Part shown: positions 45,388 to 54,581 of the stretch, in pieces | How the letters are laid out: every line of letters begins with the position of its first letter | How positions within the stretch are numbered: position 1 is the stretch's first letter | Source of the DNA: Anoxybacillus flavithermus | GTDB taxonomy: Bacteria; Bacillota; Bacilli; Bacillales; Anoxybacillaceae | DNA length: 64,000 bases | Assembly (NCBI RefSeq): GCF_002742685.1 | Contig: NZ_PEDM01000006.1 | Coordinates: 1 to 64,000 of the forward strand | Direction of reading: 5' to 3' | Made by a program: the position numbers and the translations under genes | Notes under the pieces: generated by a model | Databases searched by the model: none | Seen by the model: the letters and a program-made list of their open reading frames with translations, nothing else | What the model was told of the DNA's origin: nothing

Positions 45388-47298
45388 ATGGAACAAATGA
45401 CGTTTCCGCAGCTATTAACCGCTCGTGCGCGACAAAAAACAAATCAAGTCGCATTGCGCGAAAAAGATTACGGTATTTGGAATGAATATACGTACGGGGA
45501 TTATTACGAGCAAGTGAAAGCGTTCGCATTAGGAATTGCTTCGCTTGGGTTTCAACGCGGCGATAAACTGGCTATTATCGGCGATAACCGACCAGAGTGG
45601 GTATTTAGTCAGCTAGCGGCTCAAAGTTTAGGGGGTATTTCCGTTGGTATTTATCAAGAATCGTTACCAAATGAGCTAGCATACATTATTGACAATTGTG
45701 ACGCAACGTTTGTTGTCGTTGAGGATCAAGAGCAAGTTGATAAAGTGTTAGAAGTGGAACAAGAACTTTCGAAAGTGAAACATATTATTTACTACGATTC
45801 ACGCGGTATGCGAAACTATAAGCACGATAAATTATTGTATTTTCAAGATGTACAAACGCTTGGTCGACAATTTGAACAAATGCATCCGACATATTTTGAT
45901 GATGAAGTGCAAAAAGGGTGCTACGATGATATTGCCATTTTATCGTATACATCAGGAACGACGGGAAATCCAAAAGGAACGGAACTTTCTTATCGCAATT
46001 TATTTGAAATGGCAAAGAACCTCGCAAAAATCGATCCACTTGACGAACAAGACGAATACCTTTCATTTTTACCACTCGCTTGGATAGGCGAACAAATGAT
46101 GACCATTTCAATGGCATTCCACTGCAACATAGTTGTGAACTTTCCAGAAGAACCTTCAACCGTATTTGAAAATTTACGAGAAATTGGACCGCACGTCATG
46201 TTTTCACCACCGCGCATTTATGAAGACATTGTCTCAAAGTTTCAAGTGCGCATTCAAGATGCAAGTTGGTTCAAACGAAAAATGTATGAATGGTGTAAGC
46301 CGATTGGTGAAAAAGTAGCAGAAGCTCATTTTACAAAAAGCGATGTTTCATTCTGGACGAAATGTTTGTATAAACTTGCGGATTATTTCATGTTTAGTGC
46401 CATTCGAGACCATTTTGGTTTGTTGCGTTTAAAGCGGGCATATACAGGTGGTGCTCCATTAGGTCCAGATGTGTTTCGCTTTTTTCATAGCATTGGTGTG
46501 AATGTGAAAAGCATTTATGGCCAAACAGAGGTATCAGGCATTGCGATCGTTCATCGCGATGGGGACATTAAAGTGGATAGCGTCGGCATGCCGATTCCAG
46601 AAACAGAAGTGAAAATTTCTGAGCAAGGTGAAATTTTGCTAAAAAGCCCGAGTGTATGTTGTGGCTATTATAAAAACGAAAAGGCAACGAGAGAGACGAT
46701 CGAAGACGGCTGGCTTCATACAGGTGATGCGGGGTATGTAGATGACTCAGGCCATTTGTATGTTATTGATCGTTTAAAAGATGTCATTCGTTTACAAACG
46801 GGTGAGATGTTTTCGCCACAATTTATTGAAAATAAACTAAAATTTAGCCCCTACATTCAAGAAGCGGTCGCCATTGGTCGCGATCGTCCGTACGTTGTGG
46901 CGATTATTAATATCGATATGGCTAACGTCGGGCGATGGGCAGAAAAAAATCAGCTTGTGTATACGACATATTCCGATTTGTCCGCAAAACAAGAAGTGAT
47001 TCAACTCATTCAAGAACAAGTGAATGAAATTAATCAATCATTGCCAGAAAAGGCGCGTGTGAAAAAGTTTGTTTTGCTTTATAAAGAGCTTGATGCAGAT
47101 GATGAAGAATTAACGAGAACGAAAAAAGTACGTCGTCAATTTATTGCCAAAAAATATGCCTCGCTTATTGAAGGGATGTACTCAGAAACAGATCACATTG
47201 ATGTAGAAGGAACAATTAAATATCGTGATGGCAAGGAGCAAGTCATTAAAACGACGTTGAAAGTCGTCTCGATTGATGAAGGGGAGGGAGCAGCGTAA
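45388..47298 (+). CDS. Long-chain acyl-CoA synthetase-type AMP-binding enzyme
   Basis: A 636-residue member of the long, FACS-like branch. A3 motif LSYTSGTTGNPKGTELS (about 191), FLPLAWIGEQ (family-specific), GQTEVSG (A5), HTGDAGYVDDSGHLYVIDRLKDVI (A7-A8). It should convert a carboxylic acid, ATP and CoA to acyl-CoA. The segment DADDEELTRTKKVRR near 570 replaces the usual PKTxSGK tail, as in other long FACS enzymes. It lies between livG and livH, 12 bases after livG, and its stop touches the livH start, so imported acid could be trapped directly as CoA ester. Confidence 0.88.
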   Translation: MEQMTFPQLLTARARQKTNQVALREKDYGIWNEYTYGDYYEQVKAFALGIASLGFQRGDKLAIIGDNRPEWVFSQLAAQSLGGISVGIYQESLPNELAYIIDNCDATFVVVEDQEQVDKVLEVEQELSKVKHIIYYDSRGMRNYKHDKLLYFQDVQTLGRQFEQMHPTYFDDEVQKGCYDDIAILSYTSGTTGNPKGTELSYRNLFEMAKNLAKIDPLDEQDEYLSFLPLAWIGEQMMTISMAFHCNIVVNFPEEPSTVFENLREIGPHVMFSPPRIYEDIVSKFQVRIQDASWFKRKMYEWCKPIGEKVAEAHFTKSDVSFWTKCLYKLADYFMFSAIRDHFGLLRLKRAYTGGAPLGPDVFRFFHSIGVNVKSIYGQTEVSGIAIVHRDGDIKVDSVGMPIPETEVKISEQGEILLKSPSVCCGYYKNEKATRETIEDGWLHTGDAGYVDDSGHLYVIDRLKDVIRLQTGEMFSPQFIENKLKFSPYIQEAVAIGRDRPYVVAIINIDMANVGRWAEKNQLVYTTYSDLSAKQEVIQLIQEQVNEINQSLPEKARVKKFVLLYKELDADDEELTRTKKVRRQFIAKKYASLIEGMYSETDHIDVEGTIKYRDGKEQVIKTTLKVVSIDEGEGAA

Positions 47299-48183
47299 AT
47301 GGCTTTTTTCTTACAAATGCTTGTAACGGGTATCGTCGTCGGGAGCGTATATGCGCTCGTTGCGCTAGGGTTTGTACTCATTTACAAGTCGAGCGATGCT
47401 ATTAACTTTGCTCAAGGTGAATTTTTGCTCATCGGGACGTACGTTTGTTTGACGCTTGTGGCTAGCTATAACGTTCCGTTTATTGCTGCGTTATTGCTTG
47501 CTTTAGCGTTTAGTGCATTGCTTGGTTGGAGCGTAGAAAAAGTTGTGTTGCGTCCTTTCATTGGAAAACCAGTCATTTCTATGATTATGGCAACGATTGG
47601 ATTATCGAGCGTACTTGCAGGAATTGTTCATATTATTTGGGGACACGAAACACGCGTATATCCACCTGTTTTTTCAGAAAAACCGTTGCAGTTCGGAGAA
47701 GTCATTATCGCACCTGTATACGCATGGTCGTTTGTCATCGTTATGATTTGGCTCGTGATTTTTACGTTATTTTTCAAATATTCGCGGTTTGGAATTGCTA
47801 TGCGAGCGACAGCAGACGATCAACAAGCAGCTTTGTCTATGGGAATTAGCGTAAAAACAATTTTTGCGATTGCTTGGGCAATTGCAGCCATCGTATCAGC
47901 TGTTGGCGGGGTGTTACTAGGAAATATTAACGGAGTCAACTCTTCCCTTTCACTTATCGGATTAAAAGTGTTACCTGTCGCTATTTTAGGTGGGCTTGAC
48001 AGCATCCCAGGGGCGATCATTGGCGGTATTTTAATCGGGATTATTGAAAGTATGACAGGAGGATATTTAGACCCGCTTGTCGGCGGTGGCTTAAAAGAAG
48101 TGATTCCATTTGTCATTTTAGTTATCATTTTAATGGTTAAACCTTACGGACTATTTGGAAAGAAAGAAATCGAAAGGGTGTGA
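47299..48183 (+). CDS. livH: ABC transporter permease LivH
   Basis: A 294-residue HAAT-type permease with about eight membrane segments. The signature GLVGSVYALVALGF-like stretch is at residues 12-27 (VVGSVYALVALGF), and RPFIGKPVISMIMATIGLS and the EAA-like loop ATADDQQAALSMGI follow. ATG begins at the base after the ligase stop, with AAGGGGAGGGAGCAG upstream inside that gene. Forms the membrane channel with LivM. Confidence 0.9.
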   Translation: MAFFLQMLVTGIVVGSVYALVALGFVLIYKSSDAINFAQGEFLLIGTYVCLTLVASYNVPFIAALLLALAFSALLGWSVEKVVLRPFIGKPVISMIMATIGLSSVLAGIVHIIWGHETRVYPPVFSEKPLQFGEVIIAPVYAWSFVIVMIWLVIFTLFFKYSRFGIAMRATADDQQAALSMGISVKTIFAIAWAIAAIVSAVGGVLLGNINGVNSSLSLIGLKVLPVAILGGLDSIPGAIIGGILIGIIESMTGGYLDPLVGGGLKEVIPFVILVIILMVKPYGLFGKKEIERV

Positions 48184-48186
48184 GAA

Positions 48187-49257
48187 ATGGTGCGAAATCC
48201 GTTTGTGATGCAATGTGGTGAATTTCATGTTGATTATAAGCAAGATATGGCCATTTGGAAAATTGCTCGCGTGCGTTGGCGTATTTTTATGATTGTAGCA
48301 CTATTTGCTCTTTTTCCTATGGTCGCGACAGACTATGTAGTCGGTTTGGCAACATTATGTGGGATTGCAGCCATTGGAGCGATCGGATTAAATATTTTGA
48401 CAGGGTTTACTGGTCAAATTTCGATCGGAGTGGGGGCGTTTTTAGGGGTAGGAGGTTATACATCAGCGATTTTAACAACGAAATTAGGGCTTAGCTTTTG
48501 GGTTGCTTTTCCGCTTGCTGGGTTAATTACTGCGCTTGTCGGTGCTTTGTTTGGGATCCCATCACTGCGCTTAAAAGGGTTATATTTAGCCATTGCGACA
48601 TTGGCGGCGCAAGTCATTATTTTGTTTGTCATTTCACGTTGGGATTCGTTAACCGGAGGTACAGCAGGGCTCGTATTGAATCGTCCACAGATCGGTTCGT
48701 TTACGTTCATGAGCGAAATGAGCTATTACTATTTAATGTTTGTCGTTTTACTGATCACAATCGTCTTCTCACTCAACTTATTTCGTACGCGTGTTGGGCG
48801 AGCGTTCATTGCGATTCGCGACCGCGATATTGCAGCAGAAGTGATGGGCATTGATTTGTTTAAATATAAAGTGCTCGCCTTTTTCGTTAGCTCGTTTTTC
48901 GTTGGTATTGCCGGTGCGCTTCTCGGTCATTACACGATGATTGTCAGCCCTGAGCTTTACAGCATTTCCGTTTCAATTGAATATTTAGCAATGATTTTAG
49001 TTGGCGGTTTAGGAAGCGTGTTCGGTTCATTGTATGGGGCTGTATTCATTACGCTCATGCCTGTTGTGTTACGAAGCGTTGTCGATGTATTGAGCGGCAC
49101 GTTTCCAGGACTAGAGGGCGTGCTTGTTGGAATGAAGGAAGTCGTCTTCGGTGTTGTCATCATTTTATTTCTCGTGTATGAGCCAGATGGATTAAATAAA
49201 ATGTGGTCCAATATAAAAAATTATTTTCGTCTCTGGCCATTTTCTTATACGAAGTAG
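48187..49257 (+). CDS. livM: ABC transporter permease LivM
   Basis: A 356-residue HAAT permease with about nine hydrophobic segments. LNILTGFTGQISIGVGAFLGVG (around 75-95) and AIRDRDIAAEVMGIDLFKYK (EAA loop, about 215) are LivM signatures; the N-terminal 35 residues are a hydrophilic extension. Starts three bases after livH with AAAGGGTGTGAG. A hairpin stands directly behind its stop. Confidence 0.9.
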   Translation: MVRNPFVMQCGEFHVDYKQDMAIWKIARVRWRIFMIVALFALFPMVATDYVVGLATLCGIAAIGAIGLNILTGFTGQISIGVGAFLGVGGYTSAILTTKLGLSFWVAFPLAGLITALVGALFGIPSLRLKGLYLAIATLAAQVIILFVISRWDSLTGGTAGLVLNRPQIGSFTFMSEMSYYYLMFVVLLITIVFSLNLFRTRVGRAFIAIRDRDIAAEVMGIDLFKYKVLAFFVSSFFVGIAGALLGHYTMIVSPELYSISVSIEYLAMILVGGLGSVFGSLYGAVFITLMPVVLRSVVDVLSGTFPGLEGVLVGMKEVVFGVVIILFLVYEPDGLNKMWSNIKNYFRLWPFSYTK

Positions 49258-49282
49258 TATAAAGCGGCATATCCGCTTTATA
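49258..49282 (+). other. Intercistronic hairpin livM-livK
   Basis: TATAAAGCGG and CCGCTTTATA form a perfect 10-bp stem with a CATAT loop directly after the livM stop, without a T run. Likely an mRNA processing or stability element rather than a terminator. Confidence 0.55.
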
Positions 49283-49314
49283 TAAAATGAAAAACAGATA
49301 AGGGGGATGAATGA

Positions 49315-50514
49315 ATGAAGAAAAAAGGTGCACTGCTCGCTACATTGCTCCTTGGAGCAAGCATGTTATTCGGATGTTCAGGAGGTGACAAAACAGCGAC
49401 AGAACCGGCAAAAGAAGGAGGAAAAGAACAAGGAACGATTAAAATTGGTGCATTGTTTGATATTACAGGTGCAACGGGGGATGTTGGTACACCGTATGCT
49501 GAAGGAGAAAAAGCGTATATTGAATACATTAATTCAAAAGGCGGTGTGAACGGCTATAAAATTGAGCTTGTCGGGCAAGATTACGCTTATAAAATTCCTG
49601 AAGCGCAAAAGCTGTATCAAAAATATAAAGCGAGCGATAAAGTGTCAGCGATTTTAGGATGGGGAACAGCAGATACGGAAGCGTTGCGACAACAAGTTGC
49701 AGCAGATAAACTACCATTTTTCTCAGCTTCTTATTCGGAAAATTTAAAAAATATTAAAGAAAGCCCGTATAACTTTTTAACAGCGGCATCTTACTCCGAT
49801 CAAGCACGTTCCGTACTTCGTTGGATTAAAGAAAATCATACAGGTGGAACACCAAAAGTTGCGCTCATTTATAATGACACGGCATTTGGAAAATCGCCAA
49901 TTCAAGATGCAAAAGACTTTGCAAAAGAAATTGGTGTAGAGATTGTAGACGAACAAATTGTTGATTTAAAAGCGCTTGATGCGACGTCACAGCTTCTAAA
50001 TATGAAGAAAAAAGCACCTGATTATGCGATCATTCAACAAACATGGGGTGCGACAGCAACGATTTTAAAAGATGCAAAAAAATTAGGCATTGAAACGCAA
50101 TTTATTGGATTAAACTGGACAACTGGTGAGGGATTGCTCCCGATTGCTGGAGATGCAGCAGAAGGGTTTATCGGCGTCGTGACACATGCGTTTCCATACG
50201 AAGATTTACCAGGCATAGCTGAAGTGAAAGAGTATTTAGCAAGCAAAGGTGAGAAATTAGAGGATAAAAACCAAAAGTTTATTCAAGGGTGGGTCACAGC
50301 AAAAATTTTAGTAGAAGGAATTAAGCAAGCGGACGATCCAACGACGGGAGAAGGCATTCGCCAAGGATTAGAAAAATTAAAAGATCTTGATTTAGGCGGC
50401 CTTGCTGCACCAATTACGTTTACAGCGGATAATCATGCCGGGACGAATCAAATTCGTTTAGCAAAAGTAGAAAATGGACAGTTTAAGGTGTTTACAGACT
50501 ACTTCGGATACTAA
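49315..50514 (+). CDS. livK: Substrate-binding lipoprotein of the liv-type transporter
   Basis: A 399-residue type I periplasmic-binding-fold protein. The N-terminus is a lipoprotein signal (MKKKGALLATLLLGASMLFG with lipobox LFGC, Cys about 21) followed by a charged linker. The mature part begins IKIGALFDITGATGD, the start of the LivK/AmiC-like family, with the GWGTADTEAL and NDTAFGKS segments behind. Anchored outside the membrane, it delivers ligand to LivHM. Ligand is unknown. ATG 49315 follows AAGGGGGATGA. Confidence 0.9.
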   Translation: MKKKGALLATLLLGASMLFGCSGGDKTATEPAKEGGKEQGTIKIGALFDITGATGDVGTPYAEGEKAYIEYINSKGGVNGYKIELVGQDYAYKIPEAQKLYQKYKASDKVSAILGWGTADTEALRQQVAADKLPFFSASYSENLKNIKESPYNFLTAASYSDQARSVLRWIKENHTGGTPKVALIYNDTAFGKSPIQDAKDFAKEIGVEIVDEQIVDLKALDATSQLLNMKKKAPDYAIIQQTWGATATILKDAKKLGIETQFIGLNWTTGEGLLPIAGDAAEGFIGVVTHAFPYEDLPGIAEVKEYLASKGEKLEDKNQKFIQGWVTAKILVEGIKQADDPTTGEGIRQGLEKLKDLDLGGLAAPITFTADNHAGTNQIRLAKVENGQFKVFTDYFGY

Positions 50515-50522
50515 AGTGAATG

Positions 50523-50553
50523 AAAGGGTGTTTTCAACAGGAAGCACCCTTTT
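50523..50553 (+). terminator. Hairpin between livK and livF, possible partial terminator
   Basis: AAAGGGTG and CACCCTTT pair over a 14-base loop and are followed by one more T; read-through into livF is expected because no new promoter is visible. Confidence 0.45.
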
Positions 50554-50575
50554 GCCTTCAGAAAGGGGGAGACGG

Positions 50576-51364
50576 ATGCTTACATTAAACAATGTAGAAG
50601 TGATGTATAATCGAGTCATTCTCGTGCTTAAAGGGATGTCGATGGTCATTCCGGAAGGGAAAATTGTTGCTTTACTTGGTAGCAACGGGGCAGGGAAAAC
50701 AACGACGTTAAAAGCCATTTCGGGATTATTAAAAAGTGAAGATGGTGAAGTAACAGATGGCTATATTGAGCTATATGGAGAACGAATTGAAGGAAAAGAT
50801 GCAGAAGAAATTGTAAAGAAAGGTATTTTTCAATGTATGGAAGGAAGACGAGTGTTTGAACATTTGACGGTAGAAGAAAATTTAATTGTCGGTGCTCATA
50901 CACGAAAAGATCGCCACAATATTAAAGCAGATTTACAAAAAGTATATCATTACTTTCCGAAGCTTCATATGTTACGCCATCGGCAAGCTGGGTATTTATC
51001 AGGTGGAGAACAACAAATGTTAGCTATTGGTCGTGGGATGATGGCGAAACCGAAAATTTTATTGCTTGATGAACCATCGTTAGGAATTGCTCCGTTACTT
51101 GTGAAAGAAATCTTCTCAATCATTAAACGAATTAACGAAGAAGAAGGAACGACCATTCTCGTCGTTGAACAAAATGCGAATATCGCCTTATCGATTGCGC
51201 ACTACGGATACATCATGGAAAACGGACGCATTGTCATGGACGGCCCTGTTGAGAGATTACTTGAAAATGAAGATGTAAAAGAATTTTACCTTGGGATGAG
51301 CGAGAAAGGGCGAAAAAATTATCGAGAAGTGAAGTCGTATAAAAGAAGAAAGCGGTGGTTGTAA
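50576..51364 (+). CDS. livF: Branched-chain-type ABC transporter ATPase LivF
   Basis: A 262-residue ABC ATPase of the LivF class: Walker A GSNGAGKTTT (about 36-45), signature LSGGEQQMLAIGRGM, Walker B LLLLDEPSLGIAP. The C-terminal tail after YLGM is about 20 residues longer and basic. ATG 50576 follows GAAAGGGGGAGA; the frame is open back into livK but without support. Its stop TAA shares its last A with the ATG of the next gene. Confidence 0.9.
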   Translation: MLTLNNVEVMYNRVILVLKGMSMVIPEGKIVALLGSNGAGKTTTLKAISGLLKSEDGEVTDGYIELYGERIEGKDAEEIVKKGIFQCMEGRRVFEHLTVEENLIVGAHTRKDRHNIKADLQKVYHYFPKLHMLRHRQAGYLSGGEQQMLAIGRGMMAKPKILLLDEPSLGIAPLLVKEIFSIIKRINEEEGTTILVVEQNANIALSIAHYGYIMENGRIVMDGPVERLLENEDVKEFYLGMSEKGRKNYREVKSYKRRKRWL

Positions 51365-52494
51365 TGGAAAGATGGAAATCATTTTTAATTGAGGCGTATG
51401 AACAGTCATTAGCATTGCGTGAGAGATTAGATGCAGCAAATATGAGTCCGTACGAATTAGAAACGATTGAGCAACTGAATCGCATTCCCGTATTGAAAAA
51501 AGAACAATTGCCTCTTTTACAAAAATATCTGCTACCATTTGGAAATATGACTACAAAACGATCAAATGAATTGGCACGCATCTTTATGTCCCCAGGACCG
51601 ATTTACGACCCACAAGGAGACGACCAAGATGATTGGGGATTTGCCGAAGCGCTTCAAGCTGCTGGATTTACAAGCGATGATATTGTACAAAATACGTTTT
51701 CATATCATTTATCCCCAGCAGGCTTTATGTTTGATAGCGCTCTTCGCCGGATCGGCGCAACAGTTGTGCCGGCAGGACCAGGTAATCGTGAATTGCAAGT
51801 GCAGCTTATGAATGACTTGCAAGTGACTGGATATGTTGGTACGCCAAGTTTTCTACATTTATTGCTGCAGTATGCCGATGAAAAAAGGATGCATGTTGGG
51901 ATGAAAAAAGCGTTTTTTACCGCAGAAAAGCTAACAGAAAGTATGCGTGAACAGTTTGAACAAAGAGGTATTCGCGTTTTTGAAGGATATGGCACAGCTG
52001 ATTGTGGTTGTGTTGCGTTTGAGGATGGGAAAGGTCCGGGTTTAAAAATTAGTTCACGTGCGATCGTTCAACTATGCGATCCAGCTACAGGCGTGCCGCT
52101 TGATGAAGAAGGAGAAATCGTTGTTACAATATTTGATCGCACGTATCCGCTCATTCGGTTTGGTACGGGAGATGTTTCACGTTGGGTTGATGGCTACAAA
52201 GGACAGCGTATCGTCGGTGTGCTTGGACGTGTCGGAACAAGTGTAAAAGTGAAAGGCATGTTTGTTCATGAACAACAGTTAAAGCAAGTGATGACTGAAG
52301 TAGGATGTCCAATATTTCAAGCGGTTGTGACGAAGGAAAATGATCGTGACCAATTAATAATTTACACCGAAAAAGAACTTGATGAAGAAGCAAAACAAAA
52401 AATTAACAACGTGATTCGTGTCACGCCAATATTCGTTCACGTACATCGTGTAAACGAAGAAGAGCGGTGTCTTGTTGATCGTAGAAAATGGTAA
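51364..52494 (+). CDS. PaaK-like acyl-CoA ligase family protein with degenerate nucleotide motif
   Basis: A 376-residue protein related to phenylacetate-CoA ligases. Shared features: NRIPVLKKEQL near 40-52, the EGYGTADCG segment (A5-like, about 205), RTYPLIRFGTGDVS (about 258-271) and the VKVKGMFVHEQQ region with a C-terminal ferredoxin-like domain. The Ser/Thr/Gly-rich A3 signature of PaaK (SSGTTGKP-like) is missing; the place is taken by IFMSPGPIYDPQG. It is also shorter than PaaK (about 430). It may bind CoA esters or act with another ligand. Translationally coupled to livF (TAATG). ATG 51364 chosen. Confidence 0.8.
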   Translation: MERWKSFLIEAYEQSLALRERLDAANMSPYELETIEQLNRIPVLKKEQLPLLQKYLLPFGNMTTKRSNELARIFMSPGPIYDPQGDDQDDWGFAEALQAAGFTSDDIVQNTFSYHLSPAGFMFDSALRRIGATVVPAGPGNRELQVQLMNDLQVTGYVGTPSFLHLLLQYADEKRMHVGMKKAFFTAEKLTESMREQFEQRGIRVFEGYGTADCGCVAFEDGKGPGLKISSRAIVQLCDPATGVPLDEEGEIVVTIFDRTYPLIRFGTGDVSRWVDGYKGQRIVGVLGRVGTSVKVKGMFVHEQQLKQVMTEVGCPIFQAVVTKENDRDQLIIYTEKELDEEAKQKINNVIRVTPIFVHVHRVNEEERCLVDRRKW

Positions 52495-52517
52495 AAAGAG
52501 GCGTTATGCCTCTTTTT
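52493..52517. terminator. Bidirectional terminator after the liv operon and nadF
   Basis: AAAAAGAGGC and GCCTCTTTTT pair perfectly over a five-base loop; it serves the convergent operon end and NAD kinase gene. Confidence 0.87.
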
Positions 52518-53319
52518 ACAAAAATGTTCGTTTGACTTTTTCCCAAAATGAGTTGTCTTTTAGTTTAACTGTTTTAATTACTTTTCCACTTAATACAATA
52601 TCAATTTTTTCAACATGTTGAATGCTTAGCGCTTCATTATCCATGCCGATAATTGGATAATCGTTCCCATCTTGTACCACTTTCAATGTGAGTTTACGAT
52701 TTCCGCTTAAAATAAATGATGAACCGAGCGTACGATAACGATTGTTGTTTAGTGACGCTAATTCGCTCACTTGAAAACATGGGAGCATTGGGTCAACGAC
52801 TGCACCATTGACCGATTTATTATAAGCAGTACTTCCTGTCGGTGTAGCAATGATCATTCCATCGCCTCGAAATGTTTCAAAATGCAAATGGTCAATAAAT
52901 ACGTCCATGACAAACGTTTTAATAATGCTCGAACGAATGGAGCATTCATTCAAACAATAAAATGATGTAGAATCATTGACTGTAACATAAATCGTTGGAT
53001 ATTTACGTACTTCAATTTGTTCTGTTGTCATTGCTTCAATCATTTTTTCTGTATCGTAAATATGAAAATCACAATACATACTTAGTGAGCCTGAGGTTGA
53101 AATACCAGCATATAAGCAGTCGTCACGAAAACCTGTTTTTCTGACAGCTTGCAAAAATGTCCCGTCTCCACCGACGCTCACAATAATGTTTGCATGTTTA
53201 GCATCGTCCACGACTTGAAATTCATGTTGTTTAGCAAGTTCAATGAGCGGTTGCACTTGTTTTTTCGTTTCTTCATCATGTTTATGAAAGAAGTACATGC
53301 GATTACGGCGTTCAGTCAT
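52516..53319 (-). CDS. nadF: NAD kinase (second Bacillus type, YtdI/PpnK2)
   Basis: A 267-residue NAD kinase that makes NADP. The diacylglycerol/NAD-kinase motif SVGGDGTFLQAV (about 47-58), the NE/D region and the GDGMIIATPTGSTAYNKS glycine-rich loop (about 150-167) are in place. Length and start (MTERRNRMYFFHK) match B. subtilis YtdI. ATG 53319 follows GGAGGGAAAACG. Divergent from ytfI. Confidence 0.93.
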   Translation of the reverse strand: MTERRNRMYFFHKHDEETKKQVQPLIELAKQHEFQVVDDAKHANIIVSVGGDGTFLQAVRKTGFRDDCLYAGISTSGSLSMYCDFHIYDTEKMIEAMTTEQIEVRKYPTIYVTVNDSTSFYCLNECSIRSSIIKTFVMDVFIDHLHFETFRGDGMIIATPTGSTAYNKSVNGAVVDPMLPCFQVSELASLNNNRYRTLGSSFILSGNRKLTLKVVQDGNDYPIIGMDNEALSIQHVEKIDIVLSGKVIKTVKLKDNSFWEKVKRTFL

Positions 53320-53444
53320 CGTTTTCCCTCCGTTAAAATGTCCTCATATTTATTTTATCATTTATTTTCCATTCATAGCGAGTTTATTCGTTTAATTTTG
53401 CTCGTTTTTGTCGAAAATGTCATCGGGAAGGAAGTGAAAAACCG

Positions 53445-54095
53445 GTGATTTTCGTTATTGTCATCATCTTTATTGCCTTCTTAGTGATTATCCCTTTTTT
53501 ACACGTACACATGACCATGCGTTTTCAACATGCACAAGATAATGATCAATTCACGATTGATGTTCGTATCCTTCGTATATTTCACTACCGTTTTGCTGTT
53601 CCGCTCATTGAAATATCGAAGAAGGAAGCAGGAGTGGTGACAGAGCAAAAAACAACGACCGGAAAGGATGAAAAAACAACGTTTACCGTTGCAGATGCCC
53701 GCCAACGTCTAGCACAATTGCAACAATGGTTAAATCGAATTGTTCACTTACATACGATTGTTAAAAAGTTTTTACAAAACGTTTCGATTTTACAGTTCGA
53801 GTGGCATACACAAATCGGTGTTGGGGATGCAGCAAAAACAGCGATGCTTGTTGGGTTCGGTTGGTCAATGAAATATTATATATTGGCGGTAGTGAGTAAA
53901 TATATGAATGTTTGTATCACTCCTTCCATTTCTATTGTTCCTTTTTTTCAAGGAGCTGTATCGCGGACGTCGTTTACATGTATGATCCGATTTCGAATCG
54001 GTTATGCTATATTAGCAGGACTGAAGATCGTTAAACATTTGAAAAAAGGGGAAAAAGTTTCTGGGAGGAATGAAAATGAGTGGACATCCAATTGA
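53445..54095 (+). CDS. ytfI: YtfI, DUF2953 membrane-anchored sporulation-locus protein
   Basis: A 216-residue DUF2953 protein with an N-terminal hydrophobic segment (1-20) and a second one near 135-150 (AMLVGFGWSMKYYILAVV). The family occurs in spore formers next to ytfJ; function is not known. GTG 53445 follows GGAAGGAAGTG. The end overlaps ytfJ by 20 bases, so both are made together. Confidence 0.85.
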   Translation: MIFVIVIIFIAFLVIIPFLHVHMTMRFQHAQDNDQFTIDVRILRIFHYRFAVPLIEISKKEAGVVTEQKTTTGKDEKTTFTVADARQRLAQLQQWLNRIVHLHTIVKKFLQNVSILQFEWHTQIGVGDAAKTAMLVGFGWSMKYYILAVVSKYMNVCITPSISIVPFFQGAVSRTSFTCMIRFRIGYAILAGLKIVKHLKKGEKVSGRNENEWTSN

Positions 54096-54504
54096 AGGAT
54101 TAATGACGACAGCGATGGAAAACTTAAAACAAATGATCGATGTGAATACGATTATCGGTGATCCTGTCGAGACACCTGACGGAAGCGTCATTTTAACCGT
54201 TTCAAAAGTCGGTTTCGGCTTTGCAGCAGGTGGTAGTGAATTTATGTTAAATGACGGACATGAACAACAAAAAGAAGCCCATCCGTTCGGTGGAGGAAGC
54301 GGTGGGGGCGTATCCATCACGCCAATTGCTTTTTTAATTGTAAACAGCTCTGGAGTGAAACTGTTGCATGTAGATGAAAGCACGCATTTATATGAGAAAA
54401 TTTTAGATCTAGCCCCACAAGCAATTGAAAAGATTCAACAAATGTTTGAGAAAAAAGAAAAGCCGAAGCCACAACATAGCGAAGCTTCAGACTTTGATAT
54501 TTAG
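54076..54504 (+). CDS. ytfJ: YtfJ/GerW family sporulation protein
   Basis: A 142-residue protein of the GerW/YtfJ family. The core has MIDVNTIIGDPVETPDG, the GFGFAAGGSEF turn and the SGGGVSITPIAFLIV strand. In Bacilli GerW-type proteins are made in the forespore and support germination. ATG 54076 is eight bases after GGGAGG; ATG 54070 would be only two bases away. Operon with ytfI. Confidence 0.9.
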   Translation: MSGHPIEGLMTTAMENLKQMIDVNTIIGDPVETPDGSVILTVSKVGFGFAAGGSEFMLNDGHEQQKEAHPFGGGSGGGVSITPIAFLIVNSSGVKLLHVDESTHLYEKILDLAPQAIEKIQQMFEKKEKPKPQHSEASDFDI

Positions 54505-54519
54505 TCTCAATCGAAATAA

Positions 54520-54548
54520 TTGAATTTTTCATCTAATTACGTTATGAT
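54520..54548 (+). promoter_or_regulatory. Probable sigma-A promoter of tpx
   Basis: TTGAAT (54520-54525) and TATGAT (54543-54548) with a 17-base spacer, 34 bases before tpx. Confidence 0.6.
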
Positions 54549-54581
54549 GAGCCTGTATCTTATATAAAGAGGAGGCTTACT

